From Gemmatimonadota bacterium (GTDB lineage: Bacteria > Latescibacterota > UBA2968 > UBA8231): 64,000 nt of DNA. Positions 1 through 8,232 of this stretch are shown piece by piece. The number at the start of each line of letters is the position of its first letter. Within the stretch, counting starts at the first letter, position 1. The stretch lies in contig VXOR01000091.1 of assembly GCA_009840005.1 (NCBI GenBank), positions 1-64,000 of the forward strand, given 5' to 3'. The translations under genes and the position numbers were made by a program. A model generated the notes under the pieces. The model was not told where the DNA came from and did not search any database. It saw only the letters and a list, made by a program, of their open reading frames with translations.

Positions 1-62
1 CCTCATTAAAGGCATTCTGGGAATACCTCCCCGAAATCCATAATGAGCCTTTATTATTAGCA

Positions 63-2222
63 CTAGTTATCGTTACGGGCAACATCGTCCCCAATTGCTT
101 CTATTTCCTCTCGCAATTTGGCTAAAGCTTCAACGATCTCTGGCCTTTTGCGAACGGGTCGTTCAAGCTCTTGCCATCGCTCGAATTGTTGGAGAATGGC
201 ATCTAAATGTCCCGAATTACGCTTTAACACTTCATCCATAACCACCGGCGTCGCACCGTTGCGGCTCGCATTAAGACAGCAAACGGCCAGCATGAGGTCA
301 TCGCCTCCTAGGAGGTCGAGATCCTGAGCAAGACGTTCACTGTAGCCGGCATCGTGCGCCACGTTAGGTTCAGATGTATCTCCCTGTGAGACTGAATCGT
401 CGAACACCTTTGGGTGTCGGGCGAATAACCGTAAGAGGTGCGTTTCTATACGTTCCCCCAAGTGTGTCAATGATATTGTCAGCCAGCATTCCCTAACTCC
501 ATCAAACAATTCACGCCACAATACTTTCACTTTATCCGGTCGGCCATGCGGGGCCGAAAGCAGCCAGTCGATGCCCGATATTCCAATGGCTAAAAGAAAT
601 AAGGAAGGAGCAAGCGCATCAGCATCATCCGTTTGGTTCCAGTGCTGAGCGCGGCGTCGTTGCTCAATCAGTCGATCCCAAGATTGCCGCCATCGTTCGG
701 CAGGTTCTTCTACATGCGCTAGCAGATAACCACAGCAGTTTGCTGGCAGTTCGCTGGTGCCGGAACTCAGAAGGGATTCGACTTCAAAGGCTGGATCTCG
801 CGACGCCAGCAAGGCATCGAGGTAACCGAGGAGGCCCTGTCCATCCCCGGCGGATTCGTTGATCATATGGTCCAACAAAGCCATCATGGAAAGCGCTCCA
901 AGGAGAGGCTGGACTTCCTCGTCGTCACACGACACGGACCGAGCCGGAGCAAGTTCTCCAACGGCTGGCATTTTCGGAAAATCCACTAAGGCAGCGATTG
1001 ATCTGCTAGTAAGGCCCGCCTTGGAAAGCCCTAGAGTAATCCATGCAATCAGATCATCCTGCCAGAGATATTCATGAGCCCGATCTCCAGCGCGACCGCG
1101 ACGTGCGCGATCCAGACGTTCGTCCACGGCTTTCGTAAGCAGCCATTGCGAGCCGAGGAATTCGCCATCTGGTCGAGCCATAACAATACGACCAAGTTCT
1201 TCAAACCATGACGCAAGGGTTGTTTTCGTCGTTTCCCGGACCTGTGAGTCTATATTGTTTGTGTTTTCTGCTTGACGTATTGCTTCCCATAGAGTGTGGC
1301 AATGATCTTCGGTGGTTTGCAGTACGAGCAAGGCTAACAGTCGGCCATTCCAAGATTGACCGTCCTCACTGCATATCGGCGCACCCTTCAGGGCAGCCGC
1401 GATCTCGTCACGATCATGCAGGATTGCATCGTGTCCAAGAATTTGGCGTATGGGATGTGGAAAGTTGAAACGATCTAATTGCGCTAGGATAGCAGCCCTG
1501 TCTGTCGGTAGAATGCTTGGGAGCATATTCAATAGACCGTAACGAACCGGAATTAGACCTTCGTGATCCCTCCACAGCTCGTCAATCGAAGCACTCGAAC
1601 GCCATGTGTCAACAAAGGTGTTAAAATCCTCCTGATCTTTCGTATAGAGGGTTCCGATTCCAGGATTATCATTAATATCGCTGATCTGATTCTCAATATC
1701 CGCTAGTATCGCGGAGCGGGCACGGGGAGAGTTGGGAAGTAGTTTTCTCAATGAGTCCTCTAACGAGCTGTGGACCAAAGCCTGCTGTTTGACTAGATTC
1801 CATAGTCCGGCAAGAAGATGCTTGGGTGGTTCTTCCCCTACTGCCAATTTGTCAACCAGACCCTTTGCCAAAGCCTGCCCGAACAGCCAACCGAGAACGT
1901 CCTGCTTATCGTTTTCACTTCCTTCCATCAGCGCAGTAAATCTCTTTTCAAGTGATTGTCGCCGCGTTGCATCGGGAATGTCTTGGAATGCCTGCAATGG
2001 GGAGTGGGCTGGTGAAAACGTCAAGAGATCCGACAGTCTGTAATCCTCGTTCTCGGTTTCGATCCAGTACCCGTTGAAAAGTATGTCTCGGCACCATTCT
2101 GCCAAACTGGAAACGATTGCTTCGGTGTCAGCAATGCTCTCAACCTCTTTGAGGGCGGCATCGCGTATCCTGCGGTACGCAGCAAGATAGGCGATAGTCT
2201 GTTCGAATAGGGGGTCACGCAT
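63..2222 (-). CDS. Unrecognised 719-residue protein, third gene of a PLD operon
   Basis: I do not recognise this family. The protein is about 719 residues, soluble, apparently mostly helical and rich in acidic residues and Leu/Ala, with no signal peptide, membrane segment or obvious catalytic motif. The reading frame opens further upstream, but the ATG ending at 2220 is preferred because it gives an ATGCGTGA overlap with the stop of the preceding PLD gene, a typical arrangement for translational coupling. It is the last visible gene of a leftward operon headed by an HTH-PLD protein. From that context I infer a partner or sensor role in a defence-like system. Base composition is lower in GC than the core genes further right, which fits horizontal acquisition. 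Confidence 0.75.
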   Translation of the reverse strand: MRDPLFEQTIAYLAAYRRIRDAALKEVESIADTEAIVSSLAEWCRDILFNGYWIETENEDYRLSDLLTFSPAHSPLQAFQDIPDATRRQSLEKRFTALMEGSENDKQDVLGWLFGQALAKGLVDKLAVGEEPPKHLLAGLWNLVKQQALVHSSLEDSLRKLLPNSPRARSAILADIENQISDINDNPGIGTLYTKDQEDFNTFVDTWRSSASIDELWRDHEGLIPVRYGLLNMLPSILPTDRAAILAQLDRFNFPHPIRQILGHDAILHDRDEIAAALKGAPICSEDGQSWNGRLLALLVLQTTEDHCHTLWEAIRQAENTNNIDSQVRETTKTTLASWFEELGRIVMARPDGEFLGSQWLLTKAVDERLDRARRGRAGDRAHEYLWQDDLIAWITLGLSKAGLTSRSIAALVDFPKMPAVGELAPARSVSCDDEEVQPLLGALSMMALLDHMINESAGDGQGLLGYLDALLASRDPAFEVESLLSSGTSELPANCCGYLLAHVEEPAERWRQSWDRLIEQRRRAQHWNQTDDADALAPSLFLLAIGISGIDWLLSAPHGRPDKVKVLWRELFDGVRECWLTISLTHLGERIETHLLRLFARHPKVFDDSVSQGDTSEPNVAHDAGYSERLAQDLDLLGGDDLMLAVCCLNASRNGATPVVMDEVLKRNSGHLDAILQQFERWQELERPVRKRPEIVEALAKLREEIEAIGDDVARNDN

Positions 2223-2877
2223 TACAAGCTCTCCAACATTCCTCGAAAAATTCCTTCGCACGTGTTTTGGTTGCGGACCAAGGCCCGCTCGCAGCGGTCA
2301 ATCCCGGATGCCCTCCGCCGACAGTTGAACCAAAATGCCAGAGGGCTCCGTCAACAATGGCAAAACGATCATGCAGAAACGGGAAACGGTGTTTGTCGAG
2401 GGTCGCGGTCCACTGGACCTGCACTGAATATCCGTCACCCCGATCAATGTTGCGGTAATCCGTTAGCATTTTTCTCAGTCGTTCTCTCTCATTCCTTTCG
2501 ATGTCGCCTCCACTGGTCAGTAGGCGTACATCCGATGCCTTACTAAACTCTAATGCAGGTCCCAGAACATTTACGCCAATTTTGTCGAAATGTGGATCAA
2601 GCACTAGAATGTGCCTTTCCGCTTCCTTTACGGCCTTTTCAAACTTAACTAATTGCAGAACCGTATTGTTCTTGGATCCCTCATATCGTCCTTCGACATA
2701 ATAATATCGTCCTTCGACATCCTTCCTGTTAGGAAAAGAGCAGGTGTCTTTATTTTCTATACCGTTCCCATATTTGATTGATGCCCATGACAGTTGCGGC
2801 TTAACCGACGGCTCGGGAAGCTGTGGCACCGGAAACTTATCACGGACATCCGTTTTTGGTCGTAGTAGCTTACTCAT
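2215..2877 (-). CDS. PLD-like half-site nuclease/phosphodiesterase
   Basis: A 220-residue protein whose C-terminal two thirds resemble a phospholipase D-like domain. A strand ending VLDPHFD is followed by RLLTSGG and then LHDRFAIVDGALWHFGST, a variant HKD motif in which Arg replaces Lys (HxR...D). Only one such motif is present, so the protein would have to pair with itself or with another half-site protein to build an active site. The neighbouring 616-residue protein carries the same three blocks (IVDPYF, RILTS, IHDRFLIVDGAVWF), which suggests paralogy and possible heterodimers. Residues 41-54 contain a short duplicated stretch (EGRY-YYV-EGRY) encoded by a 21-bp tandem repeat at 2683-2720. 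Substrate is unknown; nucleic acid is likely by analogy with other operon-encoded PLD proteins. Confidence 0.8.
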   Translation of the reverse strand: MSKLLRPKTDVRDKFPVPQLPEPSVKPQLSWASIKYGNGIENKDTCSFPNRKDVEGRYYYVEGRYEGSKNNTVLQLVKFEKAVKEAERHILVLDPHFDKIGVNVLGPALEFSKASDVRLLTSGGDIERNERERLRKMLTDYRNIDRGDGYSVQVQWTATLDKHRFPFLHDRFAIVDGALWHFGSTVGGGHPGLTAASGPWSATKTRAKEFFEECWRACNA

Positions 2878-2904
2878 CGGCGAAGGATACGTACTATCAG
2901 AAGG

Positions 2905-4755
2905 TCAAACCGTACCGGAACCCGTCTTTCTTGGGGCCACTGTTGTCGGTTGATTAGACAACCAGTCGGAAAGAGTCGGTGCCTTGCGCCAGAAGGCGTC
3001 AAGGCGTGCGATGACCGGTTCTGGATCGAGCAGCTTGACGATCATCCCCGCTCGTTCGCCTATCGTGTGCAGGGAGTTCCCAGAAAACCAAACGGCTCCG
3101 TCAACGATTAGGAAGCGGTCGTGTATGGAAGGAGGGTCTCCAGTGAGGATGCGGACCTCTGGCTTTGTCGGATAGGACTCAAAGGTGCGGTCAAGGATAT
3201 CTAACAGTTGCGCTCCAGAGTTGGCGTCAAAAACCGAAGTCGAAGTCAGAATCCGCGAATCTATGTCAGGCCGGGAAACTGCATGACCAAAGGCGAGCAG
3301 TTCTCGGCCAGCGAAATAAGGATCGACGATGAGAACCGTGTTGCGCGCACTGCCGATCTTCTCTCTCACATATTGTGCTGCCTCGCTCGGTGTACAGTAA
3401 AACCATTGCTGGTCATAATCTTTCGCATCCTTTTGCCGGGATCGGCGTTTCTCCGCCTCCGCGATCCGCCGGACGATGTCAGTATCTTCCAATGCGTCAC
3501 CGACGACTATCTGCCTTTCATCTTCAACTTCATTCACTTCGTACTCGTACCTAGGCCACTTACGACCACCATCAGGCACCTGAACCACCTTACGGCGTCC
3601 GAGCAGTTCCATTGTCATGTGAATGGACCTCAGGACAGGAAGAGGCTTGTTCCAAGCTAGCAGGCCGTACTCGGGATGCGTGATTAATAGCGCCTCCTTG
3701 TCGATTTTGACTGGAAAGTCAAAAACCGCGATCGCATCATTATCGAACTCGTGGACAAGCGGCGTCATCCGTTCGCGCAGATGTTCATTGACAATCTCTA
3801 GGCGCAATCCGTCGAGGCGTTGCCCTTGACGGGCTATAAGCTTATATGCCACGGTTTCATCCGTTACCTCTTTTGCTTTTTCGAGATGGGTTCTTTGGGT
3901 TGATCGAAAAAGAGGGTTCGGAGCGACCAGACATATTGCGCCTTGATATTCACGATAGGCATCGACGATATCGAAATTGAGCCACTCCTCTAACTTTGCC
4001 CGGTTTTTGTCTATTCGGATAATCTCGTTGACCTTTCGGGAAAGGACATTTTTCGGAAACAAGAAATGGGTACGTGAATCCTGCATCCAGTCAGGTGCGA
4101 AAACCAGTTCGTTCGACGTGACAAAGTGAGGCCAAGGTGGCGCCGGAACAAATTCACTGACTTGCAGTTCCGCACAATCTCCCGGTGTTAGGTGATTTGG
4201 ATCGCGGGGGAGAATGGGGTTGCCATCAGCCGCACACCGGTACCATTTGATTGCGTCCTCGACCGGCAGGGCGAAACGTCGATAGTGGAGATATTTGCGG
4301 TCCTTGTTCCCGACACGAAAATTTTTCGGTGAGCAACCTGTGGAGCAGACAAACTCATTCGGGCGCAATTCTACCATGCCGAACAGCAAATGCCGAACGT
4401 TATCATCGCGGAACCAAGCAATATGGATCACTGCCTGGCGATATCCGGTGAAATCCATAACCGTCGCCTTGTGATCATGTAGTTTGACGTAAAATTCGGC
4501 TTGCATCCCAGCCCGTGTTAGCATGTTAATCAGTTTATCCACACTAAAACGCCCAATCTCTCCCCTCATTAAATTACTAATGCGCGGTTGGAATTCACCA
4601 AAAAAGGCCGCGGCTTGACTTTGGGTCCATCCTTTAGCTTCGATGTACTTCCTCAAGCTGAGTATTAAATCCGCCCGGACTTTTAAGCTCGCCGCTTCTC
4701 CTGGATCAAAACCAACGTCCTCAAATACATTGTCGCCACCTTGGGTTCCTTCCAT
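2905..4755 (-). CDS. HTH (Cro/C1-type) fused to PLD-like domain
   Basis: A 616-residue fusion. Residues about 25-85 form a helix-turn-helix of the HigA/XRE type (LILSLRKYIEAKGWTQSQAA... then SNLMRGEIGRFSVDKLINML). The middle, about 100-420, is an unassigned domain; parts of it remind me of the VPA1262-type N-terminal domain seen near other PLD proteins, but this is unverified. Residues about 450-600 are PLD-like with IVDPYF, RILTS and a single IHDRFLIVDG motif. The start is well supported by an AAGGAGGAG ribosome-binding site at 4762-4772. It heads a three-gene leftward operon, and its upstream region holds two operator-like palindromes. Regulation by its own HTH is therefore likely. A repressor and an effector in one chain is unusual. 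Confidence 0.82.
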   Translation of the reverse strand: MEGTQGGDNVFEDVGFDPGEAASLKVRADLILSLRKYIEAKGWTQSQAAAFFGEFQPRISNLMRGEIGRFSVDKLINMLTRAGMQAEFYVKLHDHKATVMDFTGYRQAVIHIAWFRDDNVRHLLFGMVELRPNEFVCSTGCSPKNFRVGNKDRKYLHYRRFALPVEDAIKWYRCAADGNPILPRDPNHLTPGDCAELQVSEFVPAPPWPHFVTSNELVFAPDWMQDSRTHFLFPKNVLSRKVNEIIRIDKNRAKLEEWLNFDIVDAYREYQGAICLVAPNPLFRSTQRTHLEKAKEVTDETVAYKLIARQGQRLDGLRLEIVNEHLRERMTPLVHEFDNDAIAVFDFPVKIDKEALLITHPEYGLLAWNKPLPVLRSIHMTMELLGRRKVVQVPDGGRKWPRYEYEVNEVEDERQIVVGDALEDTDIVRRIAEAEKRRSRQKDAKDYDQQWFYCTPSEAAQYVREKIGSARNTVLIVDPYFAGRELLAFGHAVSRPDIDSRILTSTSVFDANSGAQLLDILDRTFESYPTKPEVRILTGDPPSIHDRFLIVDGAVWFSGNSLHTIGERAGMIVKLLDPEPVIARLDAFWRKAPTLSDWLSNQPTTVAPRKTGSGTV

Positions 4756-4807
4756 AATTTAGTCTCCTCCTTGTCTATCCTATATCGTTGCTGGCCAAGA
4801 TGCCATA

Positions 4808-4843
4808 AATATATATGAAATGGCATATAACGCAACCCCTCTA
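4808..4843. repeat. Operator-like repeat, copy 1
   Basis: First copy of a 36-bp direct repeat that recurs perfectly at 4873-4908, period 65 bp. Each copy contains the palindrome TATATG-AAATGG-CATATA (here 4812-4829). It lies 53-88 bp upstream of the start of the HTH-PLD gene, the expected place for an autoregulatory operator. Binding is inferred, not shown. Confidence 0.6.
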
Positions 4844-4872
4844 TTACCAAATAGGTTTGTATGCTGCTAACG

Positions 4873-4908
4873 AATATATATGAAATGGCATATAACGCAA
4901 CCCCTCTA
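4873..4908. repeat. Operator-like repeat, copy 2
   Basis: Second, identical copy of the 36-bp repeat, with the palindrome at 4877-4894. The 65-bp period is close to six helical turns, so two dimers would sit on about the same face of the DNA. Confidence 0.6.
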
Positions 4909-4963
4909 CTAGCGATAGCTAAACGCGGCAAGGACAAGGGACACCCTTGCTTAACCAACGTCA

Positions 4964-5065
4964 ATCGCCGCCGAACTTCGCGCCCACGTCGAACGCGCCC
5001 TCGCCGTGCGCCTGTCCAATGTCCGGCTGATCGACAACATCGTCGCCACACCGCTCGACCGTTAG
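4964..5065 (+). pseudogene. Possible 3' remnant of a panC-like gene
   Basis: A 33-codon stretch ending in a stop codon reads AELRAHVERALAV followed by RLIDNI. This resembles the extreme C-terminus of pantoate-beta-alanine ligases, which typically end in a RLIDN motif. A stop codon lies three codons before the fragment, and no upstream part of such a gene is present. The match is short and could be chance. The rest of 4756-5074 has only the operator-like repeats. Confidence 0.25.
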
Positions 5066-5074
5066 TACGCACTT

Positions 5075-6661
5075 TCACCGGACCAACATCAACCGACGCG
5101 TCCGCGTTTCCCCGCCGACCTTCAGCACAGCCCAATACGCCCCGCTAGCCGCACGCTCACTGCTCCAACGCGCCAAGTGCTGCCCGGCCCCGAGCCGCTC
5201 TGCTACCAAAAGGGCTGTACGCTGGCCCAAGGCATTGTATATCGCCAGTTCGACGTCCGTTTCTCTTGCCAAGCGGAAGGGCAGATTTACCGCGCTGTTG
5301 GCCGGGTTCGGATAAACCGGTGCCAAGTCGCTGGCATCGGCCCGCTCCTCTGTCTGCATCGCTACGACTGTGGGCGTAAAATACCGGGCCGCAAGGGCGA
5401 AATCCCCACCCGTCGGCGAAATCCTACCGACGATGACCGCTGCGCTATCTACATCCGCAGCCTGTACCTGCCCGGTGTTGTCCGCATCGAGTTCCATCGC
5501 TATCAGCTCGCCGCGCTGGTCGCGCATGGCGTACACCCACGCGGCATAGTGCCCCTCGGCCGCACCAGCGAAATCAATGGCTATATCGCCCTCTGGACGA
5601 ATGACCACATTCGTCGCGCCCCATTGGCTACCAACCTCGCCGGCCAGTTCCGCGAAAGGCACCTCGGGCGCTGAAACTGTAGCGGCTCGGCGACCGCGCA
5701 GAGCCTCGTACCCACCCGCATAGTTAGCCGCAATCCACAAACGCCAAGCACCTGCGTAATCCTCGACCCAGTTTTGGTTCTTAAAGGCGTCGTCAATACC
5801 CAAAATGCCGTTGCGTGGCTCGGCGACAATTTGGCGAATCAGCCCCGCACCATAGCGCTCGGCCAAAAAAGAGGCGAACAGATAGGTCTTACCGTAATTC
5901 GCCGACTCGGACGCCCAGTGCGTTAGATTGATACTAGGATCCGCGAGAAAACTCGGCACCATGCTCGGGTCAGCTTCGGGAAAACCCACCAAGTCCTCGG
6001 CGTACCCAGCAAGCCCTTCGTCGATCCATGCCTCCTCGTCAGCATCGCGGCCCCAATGGATTAGGTGCTGGAATTCGTGCGCTAGGGTCGCGTGGGCGAG
6101 ATAGGCGCTGAAGGCCAGCTTGCTCGCGTCGAGGTAAATCGTATCGCGCCGCAATTGGGGCTGCGCCCGTTCGTACAGGTTGCCGTCGAAATAGCCAACC
6201 ACGCGCTTGTCGGGAATGTCTAAGATCAGGATGAAGATGCGGGGATCGCCATCCTCATCGGCAGGCTCGCCAAAGGCATCGACCGCTACTTCAAATACTC
6301 CGCGCTCGGGATCAGCCGGAGTCGCCGCGTCAAAAAGCGCGCCCAGCTTATCCACATCCGGCTGGGCTGCGATAATGTCCCACTGACTTTCTTCAACGAA
6401 GATGTAGCAGTACGTCCCCTTGTAGCGGCAAGTGGCCGATTTGAGTACGAATTCGGTCGGCACGTAAAAGGCGAGCTGAGTCCCCACTTCAATGGGGCCT
6501 GCTTCTTGACTTGCGCCGACTGCCTTGGCGGCTGGCGCGGGGAAAGACGCGCGGTGCTGCTCAAGCCAGCGCGTCCCGCATATCCGCTCTTCGGCTGCGA
6601 CCACCAGCGGCAGCGAGAGCATCCACGCGGCCAAGGCCATCCGCGGGAAAAAGCAGGCCAT
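5075..6661 (-). CDS. Secreted HEXXH metallopeptidase with T9SS sorting tail
   Basis: A 528-residue secreted zinc metallopeptidase. The N-terminus is a signal peptide (MACFFPRMALAAWMLSLPLVVAA). The zinc site is H195-E196-x-x-H199 (AHEFQHLIHW), with E215 in DEGLAGY as the likely third ligand; this layout resembles hyicolysin (M30)-type gluzincins. The last 80 or so residues form a type A sorting domain: VYPNPANSAVN, then IYNALGQR, then a terminal basic segment. That tail predicts export through the outer membrane by a type IX system. The reading frame is open 142 codons further upstream, but that part is arginine-rich shadow of the preceding gene. The chosen ATG overlaps the TGA of the preceding gene (TGATG), indicating coupled translation. 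Confidence 0.85.
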   Translation of the reverse strand: MACFFPRMALAAWMLSLPLVVAAEERICGTRWLEQHRASFPAPAAKAVGASQEAGPIEVGTQLAFYVPTEFVLKSATCRYKGTYCYIFVEESQWDIIAAQPDVDKLGALFDAATPADPERGVFEVAVDAFGEPADEDGDPRIFILILDIPDKRVVGYFDGNLYERAQPQLRRDTIYLDASKLAFSAYLAHATLAHEFQHLIHWGRDADEEAWIDEGLAGYAEDLVGFPEADPSMVPSFLADPSINLTHWASESANYGKTYLFASFLAERYGAGLIRQIVAEPRNGILGIDDAFKNQNWVEDYAGAWRLWIAANYAGGYEALRGRRAATVSAPEVPFAELAGEVGSQWGATNVVIRPEGDIAIDFAGAAEGHYAAWVYAMRDQRGELIAMELDADNTGQVQAADVDSAAVIVGRISPTGGDFALAARYFTPTVVAMQTEERADASDLAPVYPNPANSAVNLPFRLARETDVELAIYNALGQRTALLVAERLGAGQHLARWSSERAASGAYWAVLKVGGETRTRRLMLVR

Positions 6662-7266
6662 CAGTAGAAATGCCGCACCAAGAAGAACGCCGCACCCGCA
6701 GGCCCCACCACCACCTTGGGCGCGAAGCCGGTCTGAGCTTGCTCCGCGCTGGCCACTCGCGCCGCATGGATGGCAGATACGAGATGATTGACGACCACCA
6801 ATCCCGTCATATAGAGCGCCTGCCGTTGCGCGTGCTGACTGGCATTGCGCAACTCGCGGTAGCGCAGACGCGACTCGTCGCGATCCCATTCCCAGAAGAA
6901 ATCCGCTTCTACCGGATAGAGCTCGGCGTCTGGACCGTCTCCGTAGCGGGCGAATTGGTTGTGCTGCAATCGGCTCGCATAAAACCCCAAGTCGTCGAAA
7001 TAGTCGTCCCCCTTGCCCTCGGGCCGCGCACCCGCACGTTCGGCCGCATACGCCTCGTAGCGATCGCGGCGCACCTGACCTAGCCACTCAAATCCCCAAT
7101 AGCCGCCCCAAAGTGCCAGCTCAGCGGCCAAGAAGCCACCACCGCCACCTTGAGCGTATTTCTGCCCCCAGCCGGGCACCAGCAAAGAGCGCCAAAACGC
7201 CCCTTGGGCCTTCCCGGCCTCAGCCATGCCGGGCAGCAACAAAATCAATGCGATCCAACGCCACAT
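6661..7266 (-). CDS. DUF5683-like envelope protein A
   Basis: A 201-residue protein with an N-terminal signal peptide (MWRWIALILLLPGMAEA), a conserved-looking WRSLLVPGWGQKYAQGG segment followed by a hydrophobic stretch, and a second hydrophobic segment near the C-terminus (TGLVVVNHLVSAIHAARV). The pattern SLLVPGWGQ-Y is typical of DUF5683-type proteins (xxLxPGxGQxY), whose function is not established. The ATG lies four bases after the stop of the upstream gene, which encodes a related protein with the same order of elements (PGLGEWYAGS... and INHVISAIDAARVARA). The pair appears to be an ancient tandem duplication. Both sit in a cluster of secreted and outer-membrane proteins, so a role in envelope or surface assembly is inferred. 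Confidence 0.7.
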   Translation of the reverse strand: MWRWIALILLLPGMAEAGKAQGAFWRSLLVPGWGQKYAQGGGGGFLAAELALWGGYWGFEWLGQVRRDRYEAYAAERAGARPEGKGDDYFDDLGFYASRLQHNQFARYGDGPDAELYPVEADFFWEWDRDESRLRYRELRNASQHAQRQALYMTGLVVVNHLVSAIHAARVASAEQAQTGFAPKVVVGPAGAAFFLVRHFY

Positions 7267-7270
7267 AAGC

Positions 7271-8167
7271 TCAATCCAACGGCTTATACGCCACAAGCAT
7301 GGGCACGCGCCCCCGCACCCACGGCTGCATGACCAACGCCAAGCGCGTCCGCCGCCGCAGGGACGCTTCGTCCGCGCCCGCAGCGCGCGCCCGCGCCACC
7401 CGCGCCGCGTCAATGGCGCTGATAACGTGATTGATCAAAATGATCCCACTTATCGTGGAAGCTCGCTTAAGAAAGCGATTGCTCTCGTCGCGTTGATCTT
7501 CGTAGCGGAGCCGTCGCTCGGAATGGAAATTTTCAACGGAATCGACTTCAGTCGGCGCGACGGCATTGCCCGTACTGTGCCTCACTAGATCGTCCCAACC
7601 GGCGACATATTGATCGTATTTGCCAATCAGCTCGTAGTATTGCTGAATCTGGCTCGGCGCGCACCCGCCAAAATCCGCATCCCCCGACTGCTGCATCGCT
7701 GGAATGTACACTTCGACAACCTCGCTACTACAAGGCAACGCGTGTGTGATCGACGAATTGTTCGAGATCGTCGAGCCGCGCCAAGCCAAGTAGTTGAGCG
7801 GATCCCAGTGTTCGTCGGCCACCGCCCGGAACTCTTCCTCCAAATCGTTGCCCTTGCCCGTCCAAGCCACCCACATACCCACCAGCGCGGCTTCGGCTCC
7901 GAAAAAAAACAACCCCCGCTTCTTCGACCCCGCATACCACTCCCCCAACCCCGGCACCAGCGCGGAAAGCAAAAACGCCCGTTTCGACGACTTGCCCTTG
8001 CGCGCCTCTGCACGCGGTGCCGGCTCAGGATTCGCATCGCCTTCCACCGCCTGCAATCCCACCAAGAACGCCTGCCCCTCCTCGCTCAAAATACTCGGCA
8101 ATCCCTCGGCCCGGACACCGCCAGCAGTTAGCACCGCAACCACCAGCGCGATTCCTATCCTCGTCAT
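7271..8167 (-). CDS. DUF5683-like envelope protein B
   Basis: A 298-residue protein starting MTRIGIALVVAVLTAGGVRA, a signal peptide, with a strong ribosome-binding site (GGAAAGGAG) seven bases upstream of the ATG. A linker rich in Lys/Arg/Ala precedes FLLSALVPGLGEWYAGSKK and a hydrophobic segment (GLFFFGAEAALVGMWVAW). A middle soluble part has two Cys (PCSSE, GGCAP) and many Tyr/Asp. A final hydrophobic segment contains INHVISAIDAARVARAR. The same landmarks occur in the following gene, which supports paralogy. The family resembles DUF5683, without known function. It lies between a barrel/propeller protease and the sorted metallopeptidase in what looks like one leftward transcript. Confidence 0.7.
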   Translation of the reverse strand: MTRIGIALVVAVLTAGGVRAEGLPSILSEEGQAFLVGLQAVEGDANPEPAPRAEARKGKSSKRAFLLSALVPGLGEWYAGSKKRGLFFFGAEAALVGMWVAWTGKGNDLEEEFRAVADEHWDPLNYLAWRGSTISNNSSITHALPCSSEVVEVYIPAMQQSGDADFGGCAPSQIQQYYELIGKYDQYVAGWDDLVRHSTGNAVAPTEVDSVENFHSERRLRYEDQRDESNRFLKRASTISGIILINHVISAIDAARVARARAAGADEASLRRRTRLALVMQPWVRGRVPMLVAYKPLD

Positions 8168-8232
8168 GCTTACTCCTTTCCATTGCGGCAGCAGACAAAA
8201 GCGCGATCGGCGCTTCACTATCTCTATCTTCC

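Noticed and set aside
1..62. Possible terminator after the 719-residue gene
   Set aside because: TAAAGGC and GCCTTTA are far apart with poor pairing in between and no T-run in the right place.
4808..4908. Possible CRISPR-like repeat pair
   Set aside because: Only two copies with one spacer, a palindromic core and a promoter position; no further units and no cas genes.
4683..5135. 150-codon minus-strand frame upstream of the HTH-PLD gene
   Set aside because: It is created by the two 36-bp repeats and overlaps the start of the HTH-PLD gene; its repeated YMPFHIYLW-type segments come from the operator-like repeats.
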